Assembly: GCA_023137075.1 (NCBI GenBank)
Contig: JAGLQA010000557.1
Coordinates: 1 to 14,051 of the forward strand
Direction: 5' to 3'
Length of the DNA stretch: 14,051 bases
From: Candidatus Aminicenantota bacterium
Lineage (GTDB): Bacteria > Acidobacteriota > Aminicenantia > UBA2199
Made by a program: the position numbers and the translations under genes. How positions within the stretch are numbered: the first letter of the stretch is position 1; every line of letters starts with the position of its first letter. Of this stretch, positions 1 to 6,045 are shown one piece after another. The notes beneath the pieces are model-generated. The model saw only the letters and a list, made by a program, of their open reading frames with translations. It was not told the origin of the DNA and did no database searches.

Positions 1-378
1 TATATGGATGATGAAGGATTTGTGTTTCTAAAAGGCAGGTATAAGGATATGTTACTCGGGCCCTCCGGTCAGAATATTTACCCCGAAGAAATCGAAGCCA
101 GGCTCAATAATTTGCCCTATGTAGAAGAGTCATTGGTGATTAAAAAAGAGAAAAAGTTAGTGGCCTTAGTTTACCCCAATATGGACGCCGCGGATGCCGA
201 GGGGCTCGATGAGCAGCAATTACAGAAAAAAATGGAACAGAACCGGGAAACCCTCAACGCGTTACTGCCGGCTTACAGCCGCATCATGAAGATCGAGCTT
301 TACCCGGAAGAATTCGAGAAAACGCCTACCAAGAAGATCAAGCGTTACCTTTACACCCTCGCCCACCAGGAAAAATAG
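1..378 (+). CDS. AMP-forming acyl-CoA synthetase (AMP-binding enzyme), C-terminal part only
   Basis: The reading frame is open from the first base of the window, so this is the 3' end of a longer gene and the true start lies upstream. The 125 visible residues match the small C-terminal domain of the ANL adenylating superfamily (long-chain fatty-acid-CoA ligase/FadD-like). The opening 'YMDDEGF' and 'GRYKDMLLGPSGQNIYPEEIE' segments correspond to the hinge and A8 motif (GRxKD...G.NI.P.EIE). Near the end, 'TPTKKIKR' at about residues 108-115 of the fragment corresponds to the A10 motif, whose lysine contacts the acyl-adenylate; the usual GK is KK here. By family knowledge such enzymes activate a carboxylic acid with ATP and load it onto CoA. 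The substrate cannot be read from this part, and a stand-alone ligase cannot be separated from a domain of a larger protein. The stop is TAG at 376-378. No clear terminator follows. Confidence 0.88.
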   Translation, partial: YMDDEGFVFLKGRYKDMLLGPSGQNIYPEEIEARLNNLPYVEESLVIKKEKKLVALVYPNMDAADAEGLDEQQLQKKMEQNRETLNALLPAYSRIMKIELYPEEFEKTPTKKIKRYLYTLAHQEK

Positions 379-489
379 AATATGTTAGCAGGAGAAGTAT
401 ATAATAGCTTTTTTCTTCTTGTAAAGCTTTAGCTCTATGTATATGTCTATCACCCAGTTATAAAAAATTTCCGTTTTTCGATTTTTCCC

Positions 490-518
490 TTGACAATGTT
501 TTTTAATTAAATTATCAT
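490..518 (+). promoter_or_regulatory. Predicted sigma70 promoter for the histidine kinase operon
   Basis: A perfect -35 hexamer TTGACA lies at 490-495 and TATCAT at 513-518, separated by 17 bp in a very AT-rich stretch. Transcription would start near 525, leaving roughly 185 bases before the kinase ATG at 709. The rest of 379-708 shows no RNA gene or repeat that I recognise, only the possible leader ORF listed separately. Confidence 0.6.
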
Positions 519-591
519 TTAATTTAAGGTGAGATCGCAGGTAAAGAACGGTCGATAAGCCTGGTTAAAGGACATAATCACGAGAAGTAAT

Positions 592-705
592 ATGAGAGAA
601 CTAAAAAAGTGCAATGCGCGGAAGCTCATTTGGATATGGGGAATTTTGATAGTCTGGAAAGATTATTGCCCCACTGACCAGGGAACGAAATATAAGTCAG
701 GATAA
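592..705 (+). CDS. Possible 37-residue leader peptide upstream of the sensor kinase
   Basis: A short frame starts at ATG 592 with a purine-rich GAGAAG at 582-587 and stops with TAA at 703-705, three bases before the kinase ATG. The peptide begins MRELKKCNARK and continues with a hydrophobic, tryptophan-rich stretch (LIWIWGILIVW). I do not recognise it. Its position invites the idea of translational coupling: the kinase's own Shine-Dalgarno (AGGA at 699-702) lies inside its last codons. It could equally be a chance frame in a 5' untranslated region; no homologue is visible in the window. Confidence 0.3.
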   Translation: MRELKKCNARKLIWIWGILIVWKDYCPTDQGTKYKSG

Positions 706-708
706 AAA

Positions 709-2898
709 ATGGGAAATGAACCGACAAGAGACGAAATTTTAAATGTGTCGAACTTCCTGGAAATGGGATTCTACCGGGTAACCGAGAACGGTCAATTCAT
801 ATATGCGGACTCTAAGGCCAGAAAGTTTTTCGGTATTCCCCCGGGTGAGGCGGATTTAGCAAAACATTCGATTACGGAGCGTTATATATTCCCGGCTGAG
901 AGGGAATTGAGAATCAAGAAACTGAGAGATTCCGGGGGTGGGCCCATCAGTTCCGTCATTTCTATTCGTGTTAAAGGTGAAACCAGACTTTTATTCGACC
1001 AATGTTGGCATGATAGTGACCAGGAAAGTGAAACGTGCTATGCCGGTGTGGTGAAAGGCATCGAGGATAGGGTGCTATTCCCCAAAATGTTCGATGAATT
1101 TCCTATGGGCGTATATGAACTGGATGACAACAACAACTTTGCCTATTTCAATAAAAAAGCCCGGGAAATATTAGGGTTCAGCACTTCGACCGGTCTCCTG
1201 GGGAAAAATATCGGGGATTTCTATGTCAACGAGGAGGATCTAAATAATTTCAGTGAAAGAGTCAGTAAAGACAAATGCGCCCACGATGTGATAAAGTTTA
1301 AAGATGTAAAAGGGAAGTTAATGGAAGTTGAGTGCTTTACCGCACTCATCGATGAATTTGAGAAGGCCCGGTGGGGAATGATTCACGATGTTACGAAGAG
1401 GCAACGATATTTCAGGGCGCTAGACAAAATGCCCACTGCCTATTATTATATCGAATACAACAAAAAAGAAGATCATAAACACAGAGGGAAAATTGTACAC
1501 TGCAACGAAGAGTTTGCCCAAATTCATGGCGTTTCTAATAAAGAGGATTTAATCGGAAGAGATATAACGGACTTTTATGCGGATAAGGAGAAGGCCGAAG
1601 AGTATTACAGGCACCTGGAGGAGGAAGATAAAAAAGGAGAAGCGGTTCATGGCTATACTTTGGAATTGAAACGATTCGATAACGGTGAGGTCATACATGT
1701 TTCGGTCGAATCCCATCTTGTGAAACAGGGAGGAAAAGTCATCGGCAGGGAAGGAACATTGAGGAATATCAGCGATAAGATCGAGTTAGAAAGGCAGGTC
1801 AATGATACAAAAGATCGATTGGATAGAATCACAGCAGATATTAATAATTTAATCCATACGTTCTTACACCCGGTGCTGAAATTTTCCGGTCATGCCGAAT
1901 TATTCCAGCAGTCAGGTACATTGCTCTACCAATCCGAACGATATATACCACACGCTAAAACAGCTTTACCGGACCTGGGCAAACAACTTGAGGACAAACT
2001 TACACTAATAACAGAAAAACTGGGAGATATTTCCGGTATCTCGGATCTTGCCGCTATCTTAAAACTTGAATTCGAGAAAATAAGAAATGTTCTCGATTAC
2101 AACCTGCTGCGGGCGCAAAAGCGCAGTAGGCTGCTGGCCAATGCCATCAGGGACGCGGCGTTGTGGGCATTGGAGGTACTGGAGCGGAGCGGTTTTTTCA
2201 ATATAAACATAAAAAAAGGGAGCCTGGCGGATGTTTTTACCGATGAATTTATCCAATATCTCCAGGATATATTATTCGGATATTTGCTGGAAACATCCCG
2301 TATTTTAAAAGGCGAAACAGAGGTAATGAAAAGCGAAGTTGAGGCGCTACGGCGGTATATCAACCTGGGGCAAAAAAGAAAATATATATTCAAGAAGTTC
2401 AATCTAAATAAAATCCTGGAAGCAAATATCGCCACTTTTAAACCGGTCATGGCCCAAAGGGATATTGAGATCGACTATACATTGCCGAGAAAACTTATTG
2501 CCAAGATATCGGAAAACGATATCGACCGTGTCATCTGTAATATACTGCACAATGCCCAGAAGTATTCTAATCCCGGTCCCGGTCGGTTTGTAAAAATTAA
2601 GGCAAAAGATTTAGAATCAGAGAACCTGGTGGAGATTGTCATTTCCAGTCTCGGTATCCCGATTAAGAAATACGAGTTAGACAGCGGCAACATTTTCAAA
2701 TTCGGTTACCGGGGTGAAATGGCTTATCACACGGACCGGGACGGCACCGGAGTGGGACTGGCCGATGCCCAAGAGGTTATTGAGGCCCACCGAGGCCGTA
2801 TTGTTATTACCAGCGAACCTGTCGGCGACAACAATTTACTTCCTAATTACCAGGGACCATATATCACCAAGGTGACCATCCGGTTACCCAAATCATAG
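709..2898 (+). CDS. Sensor histidine kinase with three PAS domains and atypical H-box
   Basis: A 729-residue protein with no membrane segment or signal peptide, so probably a cytoplasmic sensor. Three PAS-like modules are visible, at about 10-126, 127-234 (MFDEFPMGVYELDDN...) and 235-362 (RALDKMPTAYYYIE...GTLRNISDKIE). A helical region at about 363-565 follows, then a HATPase_c domain at about 570-729. The ATP-binding part has an N-box around N611-N615 (DIDRVICNILHNAQKYS), an F-box-like IFKFGYRGE, and a G2 box DGTGVGLA at 678-685. The G1 box reads SSLGIPI, with Ser where Asp is usual. No classical SHELRTP H-box exists. The best phospho-acceptor candidate is H387 in FLHPVLKF, which the kinase at 3448-4578 also has. 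The gene is followed after 20 bases by a receiver protein, its likely partner. The start at 709 is supported by AGGA six bases upstream. The kinase assignment is firm; the ligand or signal is unknown. Confidence 0.88.
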   Translation: MGNEPTRDEILNVSNFLEMGFYRVTENGQFIYADSKARKFFGIPPGEADLAKHSITERYIFPAERELRIKKLRDSGGGPISSVISIRVKGETRLLFDQCWHDSDQESETCYAGVVKGIEDRVLFPKMFDEFPMGVYELDDNNNFAYFNKKAREILGFSTSTGLLGKNIGDFYVNEEDLNNFSERVSKDKCAHDVIKFKDVKGKLMEVECFTALIDEFEKARWGMIHDVTKRQRYFRALDKMPTAYYYIEYNKKEDHKHRGKIVHCNEEFAQIHGVSNKEDLIGRDITDFYADKEKAEEYYRHLEEEDKKGEAVHGYTLELKRFDNGEVIHVSVESHLVKQGGKVIGREGTLRNISDKIELERQVNDTKDRLDRITADINNLIHTFLHPVLKFSGHAELFQQSGTLLYQSERYIPHAKTALPDLGKQLEDKLTLITEKLGDISGISDLAAILKLEFEKIRNVLDYNLLRAQKRSRLLANAIRDAALWALEVLERSGFFNINIKKGSLADVFTDEFIQYLQDILFGYLLETSRILKGETEVMKSEVEALRRYINLGQKRKYIFKKFNLNKILEANIATFKPVMAQRDIEIDYTLPRKLIAKISENDIDRVICNILHNAQKYSNPGPGRFVKIKAKDLESENLVEIVISSLGIPIKKYELDSGNIFKFGYRGEMAYHTDRDGTGVGLADAQEVIEAHRGRIVITSEPVGDNNLLPNYQGPYITKVTIRLPKS

Positions 2899-2918
2899 AA
2901 TAACAAGGAGAAGAGAAA

Positions 2919-3470
2919 ATGGAAAATAATATAGGGATGAAGAAGGCCTTATGGCTGGAAGATCAATTTGAAGACCTGATCGATTATGCCAGTCGTTTAG
3001 CCCGGATCGATTACCTGGTTGACCCGGTAACGTCCGTCTCAGAGGCACTGGAGAAATTAAAGGCAGAGAGATACGACGCCTTTATCTTCGATTTAAAAAT
3101 TCTCCCCGGCGATGATCAGAAATGGAAAGATCTGGATGAATCCAGAAGAAAAGCCAAACCTTACTTTGATCCTTACCTGGGTTTTGAATTGCTTTGCTAT
3201 TTGAATCAAGCCAGGCAGGAGAACGCTCCATTGTGGCGGAAGATTCACTTCGATTTCGCGAGGGTTATCGTATTCTCGGTGGTGAGCGATAAGGCTGTAT
3301 TTGAGGAACTGGAATCCTTCGGGATACCGCCTAACCAGATGATTAATAAGTCCAACGCAGATCTCGATACCCTGGAAAAAGCGGTCGAAGAAATGGAGAA
3401 AGACAGAAGCGAGGAGGAAAAAACTCTAAACAATAAAAGGATGCCCAATGAGCCAGACAGTTCCGGATAA
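2919..3470 (+). CDS. Stand-alone response-regulator receiver protein, atypically long
   Basis: A 183-residue protein with a divergent receiver (CheY-like) fold and no DNA-binding or enzymatic output domain. The conserved receiver positions can be placed: the acidic pair E14-D15 (KKALWLEDQ), phospho-acceptor D58 at the end of strand 3 (DAFIFDLKILPG), the Ser/Thr switch at S120 (VIVFSVVSD), and K144 (MINKSNAD). Between D58 and strand 4 the protein carries about 20-30 more residues than a standard receiver of about 120 residues (a charged KWKDLDESRRKAKPYFDPY insertion), and it has a charged C-terminal tail. AGGAG at 2905-2909 supports the start. The gene lies between two paralogous kinases and overlaps the second by 23 bases, so it is probably co-translated with it. 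It likely shuttles phosphate or inhibits/activates a partner by contact. Confidence 0.82.
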   Translation: MENNIGMKKALWLEDQFEDLIDYASRLARIDYLVDPVTSVSEALEKLKAERYDAFIFDLKILPGDDQKWKDLDESRRKAKPYFDPYLGFELLCYLNQARQENAPLWRKIHFDFARVIVFSVVSDKAVFEELESFGIPPNQMINKSNADLDTLEKAVEEMEKDRSEEEKTLNNKRMPNEPDSSG

Positions 3471-4578
3471 TAAAGAGATTTTAGCGAGGAGTAACCCTAC
3501 CACCGAAACGGCAGTGGGTATCAATCGACTCATTTACAAATTTCTCCACCCTTTCTATAAATTTGTCGGGAGTTCAAAGCTCATATCCCAGATAGGAAAG
3601 CTCCTGCAAGGAACCATACAACCGGACATACCCGACACTTCCGATTCCCGGGCGTTGGCTGAAATGTTAATAGATAAAATTACCATATTTAGGGATAACC
3701 TACCTGATAGGGGAAGCGATCAACTGGAGTCGTCTCGTGTTAAGGATTTGAAAAAGCAGCTTACAAAGATAATAAACATGTTGAGTCACAGCCTGAACAC
3801 GGAAACAAACCCGGTTTTATTGGCGGTAAAAACCAGGGATACTGCCATCTGGGTGCTGGAGGAGGTGATGAAGATCGATTCAGCCTTCGGCAATGGCCAA
3901 GATTCCATAGTAGGAAATGACCTCATCCAATTCATCCAGGGTATCCTCTTTTTTCACCTGCTCCACGGCGCCCGGACACTGAGCAGCGAGATCCGGATAT
4001 TGGAACGGGAATTAGAGGCGCTACGCACCCACATGGGGCTGGAGAAAGAGAGACGATATCCCTTTGCCAGGGGAAATATCGGGGAAATATTGGAAGCGAA
4101 CCTTGAATTGTTCGCACCGGCTTTTTCGGAAAAAAAAATCGAGGTAAATTATAAACCTAGGGGCAACCTGAACGCTGAAATTTCCAGGAATGACATCGAC
4201 CGGATGATTTGTATCCTGCTGCGTAATGCGGTTGAATACTCGTATAGGGGAGAAGGGCGGTTTGTAAAGGTAAAAGCCAGGGAGATGCAGCCCAAAAACG
4301 AAATTGAAATCTCTATCGAAAATTTCGGTATCCCCATAAAGAAAGAAGAGATCGACAGCGGCGCTATCTGGAAATTCGGTTACCGGGGAGAATTTGCCTA
4401 TGAGAACTATCGAGACGGCATCGGGGCTGGATTGGCCGATGCGAAAGAGGTAGTAGATGCGCACAAGGGGAAAATCGCTATCATCAGTATGCCCCGGGGA
4501 AATGACGGTAATCCTCCACGATATAAAGTCCCCTACCTGACCACAGTCACTGTCCGCATCCCACGGAAAAGGAGTTGA
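3448..4578 (+). CDS. Second histidine kinase, PAS-less paralogue of the upstream kinase
   Basis: A 376-residue protein resembling the last ~360 residues of the kinase at 709-2898 throughout, with no sensor domain of its own. The putative H-box is FLHPFYKF with H34, aligned with H387 of the first kinase. A long helical region (about 40-220) includes the shared DLIQFIQGILF and ELEALR segments. The HATPase_c domain has an N-box DIDRMICILLRNAVEYS (249-265), a G1-like ENFGIPI with Asn in place of Asp, IWKFGYRGE, and a G2 box DGIGAGLA (323-330). The start overlaps the receiver gene by 23 bases and has only a weak purine run (AAAAGG) upstream, which suggests translational coupling. It could be a second kinase for the same receiver, a phosphatase, or a heterodimer partner of the first kinase. 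G1 changes alone do not prove loss of ATP binding. Confidence 0.84.
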   Translation: MSQTVPDNKEILARSNPTTETAVGINRLIYKFLHPFYKFVGSSKLISQIGKLLQGTIQPDIPDTSDSRALAEMLIDKITIFRDNLPDRGSDQLESSRVKDLKKQLTKIINMLSHSLNTETNPVLLAVKTRDTAIWVLEEVMKIDSAFGNGQDSIVGNDLIQFIQGILFFHLLHGARTLSSEIRILERELEALRTHMGLEKERRYPFARGNIGEILEANLELFAPAFSEKKIEVNYKPRGNLNAEISRNDIDRMICILLRNAVEYSYRGEGRFVKVKAREMQPKNEIEISIENFGIPIKKEEIDSGAIWKFGYRGEFAYENYRDGIGAGLADAKEVVDAHKGKIAIISMPRGNDGNPPRYKVPYLTTVTVRIPRKRS

Positions 4579-4598
4579 GTCTAATGAAGGAGGAGATA

Positions 4599-4709
4599 TG
4601 CGCGCTTTGGCAAAGAAAAAAATCGAGGTAACCGCAGGTTTTATATGGAGCAGGGACAATATTACTTTTTATATTACGATAGGTATTGTATTTTTTTTTC
4701 TAATATAGT
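4599..4709 (+). pseudogene. Truncated N-terminus of a MutT-like NUDIX hydrolase
   Basis: A 36-residue frame begins at ATG 4599 after a very strong Shine-Dalgarno (AAGGAGGAG, 4587-4595), 20 bases after the second kinase. Its first residues (MRALAKKKIEVTAGFIWSRDN) read like the opening of many 8-oxo-dGTP diphosphatase-type NUDIX proteins: KKxIEVTAG(L/F)IW followed by a charged turn. In an intact protein this would continue with (I)LIAQR and, about 30 residues later, the NUDIX box. Here the sequence becomes hydrophobic and AT-rich (ITFYITIGIVFFFLI) and stops at 4707-4709, inside the predicted promoter of the next unit. No NUDIX box is found anywhere in the window. My reading is a genuine gene start, formerly in the kinase operon, cut off by deletion or by insertion of the block that begins near 4660. 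The match is from memory of the family and short, so a chance small ORF remains possible. Confidence 0.5.
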
Positions 4710-4714
4710 ATAAA
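4686..4714 (+). promoter_or_regulatory. Predicted promoter for the first leader ORF/propeller gene
   Basis: TTGTAT (4686-4691) and TATAAA (4709-4714) are spaced by 17 bp of T-rich sequence. The expected start is near 4721, about 50 bases before the GTG at 4773. The -10 context (GTATAAAATTT) closely resembles that of the promoter upstream of the second propeller gene (GGTATAAAATTT). Confidence 0.5.
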
Positions 4715-4738
4715 ATTTGTGTGCACTATTTATATATA

Positions 4739-4758
4739 AAGGAATTTAGATATTCCTT
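4739..4758 (+). promoter_or_regulatory. Hairpin directly abutting the leader-ORF ribosome-binding site
   Basis: AAGGAAT (4739-4745) is complementary to ATTCCTT (4752-4758) across a 6-base loop, giving a 7-bp stem. It ends exactly where the Shine-Dalgarno AAGGAGG (4759-4765) begins. It is placed to influence ribosome loading on the leader frame at 4773; regulation is inferred only. Confidence 0.4.
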
Positions 4759-4772
4759 AAGGAGGTAATATA

Positions 4773-4955
4773 GTGAGAACATTAATTTTTTTTGGAGGTC
4801 ATCTCTTATTTCAAGAGACTTCAATGCAAGTTGGAGTCAAATATAAATCGGAAGGTCACCGGTCCAGCGGAGCCGGTGTCTATTTAGGAGGAAAAAATGA
4901 CAAGAAGATTAGAACTAACCAGTCTTTTGTTGGCAGTATTATTTTTAATTGTTAG
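4773..4955 (+). CDS. Leader ORF overlapping the first propeller gene
   Basis: A 60-residue frame starts with GTG 4773, seven bases after a near-perfect Shine-Dalgarno (AAGGAGG, 4759-4765). It ends at TAG 4953-4955, overlapping the start of the secreted propeller gene by 59 bases in another frame. I do not recognise the product (MRTLIFFGGHLLFQETSMQ...). The case for it comes from the second propeller gene, which also has a leader ORF (11264-11464) with a strong Shine-Dalgarno, the same relative frame and the same 59-base overlap. Both stops use the TAG in a conserved TGTTAG, and the peptides share an EG(H/Y)R..G.....GG pattern just before the overlap. The GG codons are the propeller's own Shine-Dalgarno. 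A plausible role is translational coupling or a regulatory leader; a protein function is not evident. Confidence 0.42.
   Translation: MRTLIFFGGHLLFQETSMQVGVKYKSEGHRSSGAGVYLGGKNDKKIRTNQSFVGSIIFNC
4802..4818 (+). promoter_or_regulatory. Short hairpin in the first propeller leader
   Basis: TCTCTT (4802-4807) pairs with AAGAGA (4813-4818) around a 5-base ATTTC loop. It is one of three consecutive potential stems in the leader between 4739 and 4878. Confidence 0.3.
4857..4878 (+). promoter_or_regulatory. GC-rich hairpin before the propeller ribosome-binding site
   Basis: CACCGG (4857-4862) pairs with CCGGTG (4873-4878), and the stem continues inward with TCC/GGA (4863-4865 / 4869-4871) around an AGC loop, leaving one bulged G. 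This 9-bp stem lies about 10 bases upstream of the propeller's Shine-Dalgarno (AGGAGG, 4887-4892). Ribosomes translating the leader frame would melt it, so it could gate propeller translation. Confidence 0.42.
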
Positions 4956-6015
4956 TCAAAGTGACTTATCAGGATATGAAGTTAAGCTGGTTGAACGATT
5001 GGAATTCGCTCACTCCCAGGAAGCGACATTGTTCCCAAGAGACATCTGTATCACCGAAGATGGACTGCTTTTAATTTCAGATCAACACACAGGGGATGTA
5101 AAAATCTATTCAAGGGAGGGGGAAACCCTCAGGTTGATAGGAACCATAGGTGGGAGAGAAACCGATAATGAAGAAATCCAATATCCGACCTATTGTTTTT
5201 ACAACCCGAATGAAAGTAAATTTGGAGTAATCGACTTTGCGAAAAAAAAGATATTGCTGTACGATAGGGTGAGTAAGGTAGATTTTAAATATATTCAGAC
5301 TATCGACTGTCCCTACCTGTCTGACGGTATTCTATTAATCGATAGCAAACTCTTGATATCTGGATTTACTCTTGACTCAAGAAATAATAGCTATGACCTT
5401 TATTCCATTGATTTAACCAGCAATCAGACAACCTTTTTATTGCCCTCCTACCTTAAATATGGCCTGAAATCCCCGGCTGAGTATAAAGATAAATATCATA
5501 ACAGCCTTGCTATCAAAGCCCTGGGGATAAACGGGCTATTTGCATTGCGGGGCGATTATATTTACTTTGCCTGGGAAGGTGACCTGAAAATCATAAAAAT
5601 GGATATGGAAACAGGCAGAGAGGTGCCCTTTAAGAGGGCAGATAGAAAAGGTTCTCCTTACGTAAGACCCTCTACCTCAAATTATTTCCCAGCTTTACTT
5701 AGGGGTTATGAGGCCAAAGATACTGACATTATTCGCCGTGCAAAGACCAAAATGTCTTTAGTCAGGCATATATTCACAGATGCCGAACACATTTATGTGG
5801 TTTACGAAGGTCCGATTGTAAAAAAAAGTGGAAAGGAATCAAATTTCCATCTGCAAATTTATTCAATAAACGGCGAATTTTTAGCTGATGTTCCTATTCC
5901 CGGCCAACCGGATCGTCCGATGTATTTTGATGCTGATCAATGTTTACTCTATTCTCTTGGCAAATATCCGGGGACAAGCGAGTATTCTATTTTAAAATAT
6001 TTAATACATAAATAG
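4897..6015 (+). CDS. Secreted six-bladed beta-propeller protein, copy 1
   Basis: A 372-residue protein with an N-terminal Sec-type signal peptide: basic MTRRLE, then a hydrophobic core (LLLAVLFLIV) and possible cleavage near residues 25-27. There is no lipobox cysteine, so it is probably periplasmic or secreted. The rest reads as a six-bladed beta-propeller of the NHL/6-bladed type: a first blade FPRDICITEDGLLLISDQHTGDV, then QYPTYCFYNPNESKFGVIDF, a central FTLDSRNNSYDLYSIDL, FAWEGDLKIIKMD, and a closing IPGQPDRPMYFD. Such folds generally bind ligands or partners; no catalytic motif is seen. AGGAGG before ATG 4897 supports the start. It is a close paralogue of the gene at 11406-12515, about 60% identical by eye and nearly identical in DNA over a central stretch. 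The SIR2-TIR gene starts 30 bases downstream with no terminator between, so the two may be co-transcribed. Confidence 0.82.
   Translation: MTRRLELTSLLLAVLFLIVSQSDLSGYEVKLVERLEFAHSQEATLFPRDICITEDGLLLISDQHTGDVKIYSREGETLRLIGTIGGRETDNEEIQYPTYCFYNPNESKFGVIDFAKKKILLYDRVSKVDFKYIQTIDCPYLSDGILLIDSKLLISGFTLDSRNNSYDLYSIDLTSNQTTFLLPSYLKYGLKSPAEYKDKYHNSLAIKALGINGLFALRGDYIYFAWEGDLKIIKMDMETGREVPFKRADRKGSPYVRPSTSNYFPALLRGYEAKDTDIIRRAKTKMSLVRHIFTDAEHIYVVYEGPIVKKSGKESNFHLQIYSINGEFLADVPIPGQPDRPMYFDADQCLLYSLGKYPGTSEYSILKYLIHK
5362..5415 (+). repeat. Nearly identical DNA segment shared by the two propeller genes (copy 1)
   Basis: This 54-base stretch, encoding GFTLDSRNNSYDLYSIDL, matches 11874-11927 with only two mismatches by eye, both in the 3' half. 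The surrounding coding sequence is much more diverged, so this region is either strongly constrained or was homogenised by gene conversion. Confidence 0.75.
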
Positions 6016-6045
6016 CTGTTTCTATGTGTACAAGATGTTATTGAA

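Noticed and set aside
406..428. AGCTTT/AAAGCT inverted repeat as a terminator after the acyl-CoA synthetase
   Set aside because: The stem is short and AT-rich with an 11-base loop and is not followed by a T-run.
4021..4659. 212-residue open frame on the minus strand opposite the second kinase
   Set aside because: It lies antisense to a gene with clear kinase motifs, its translation resembles no family, and it has no ribosome-binding site that I can see.
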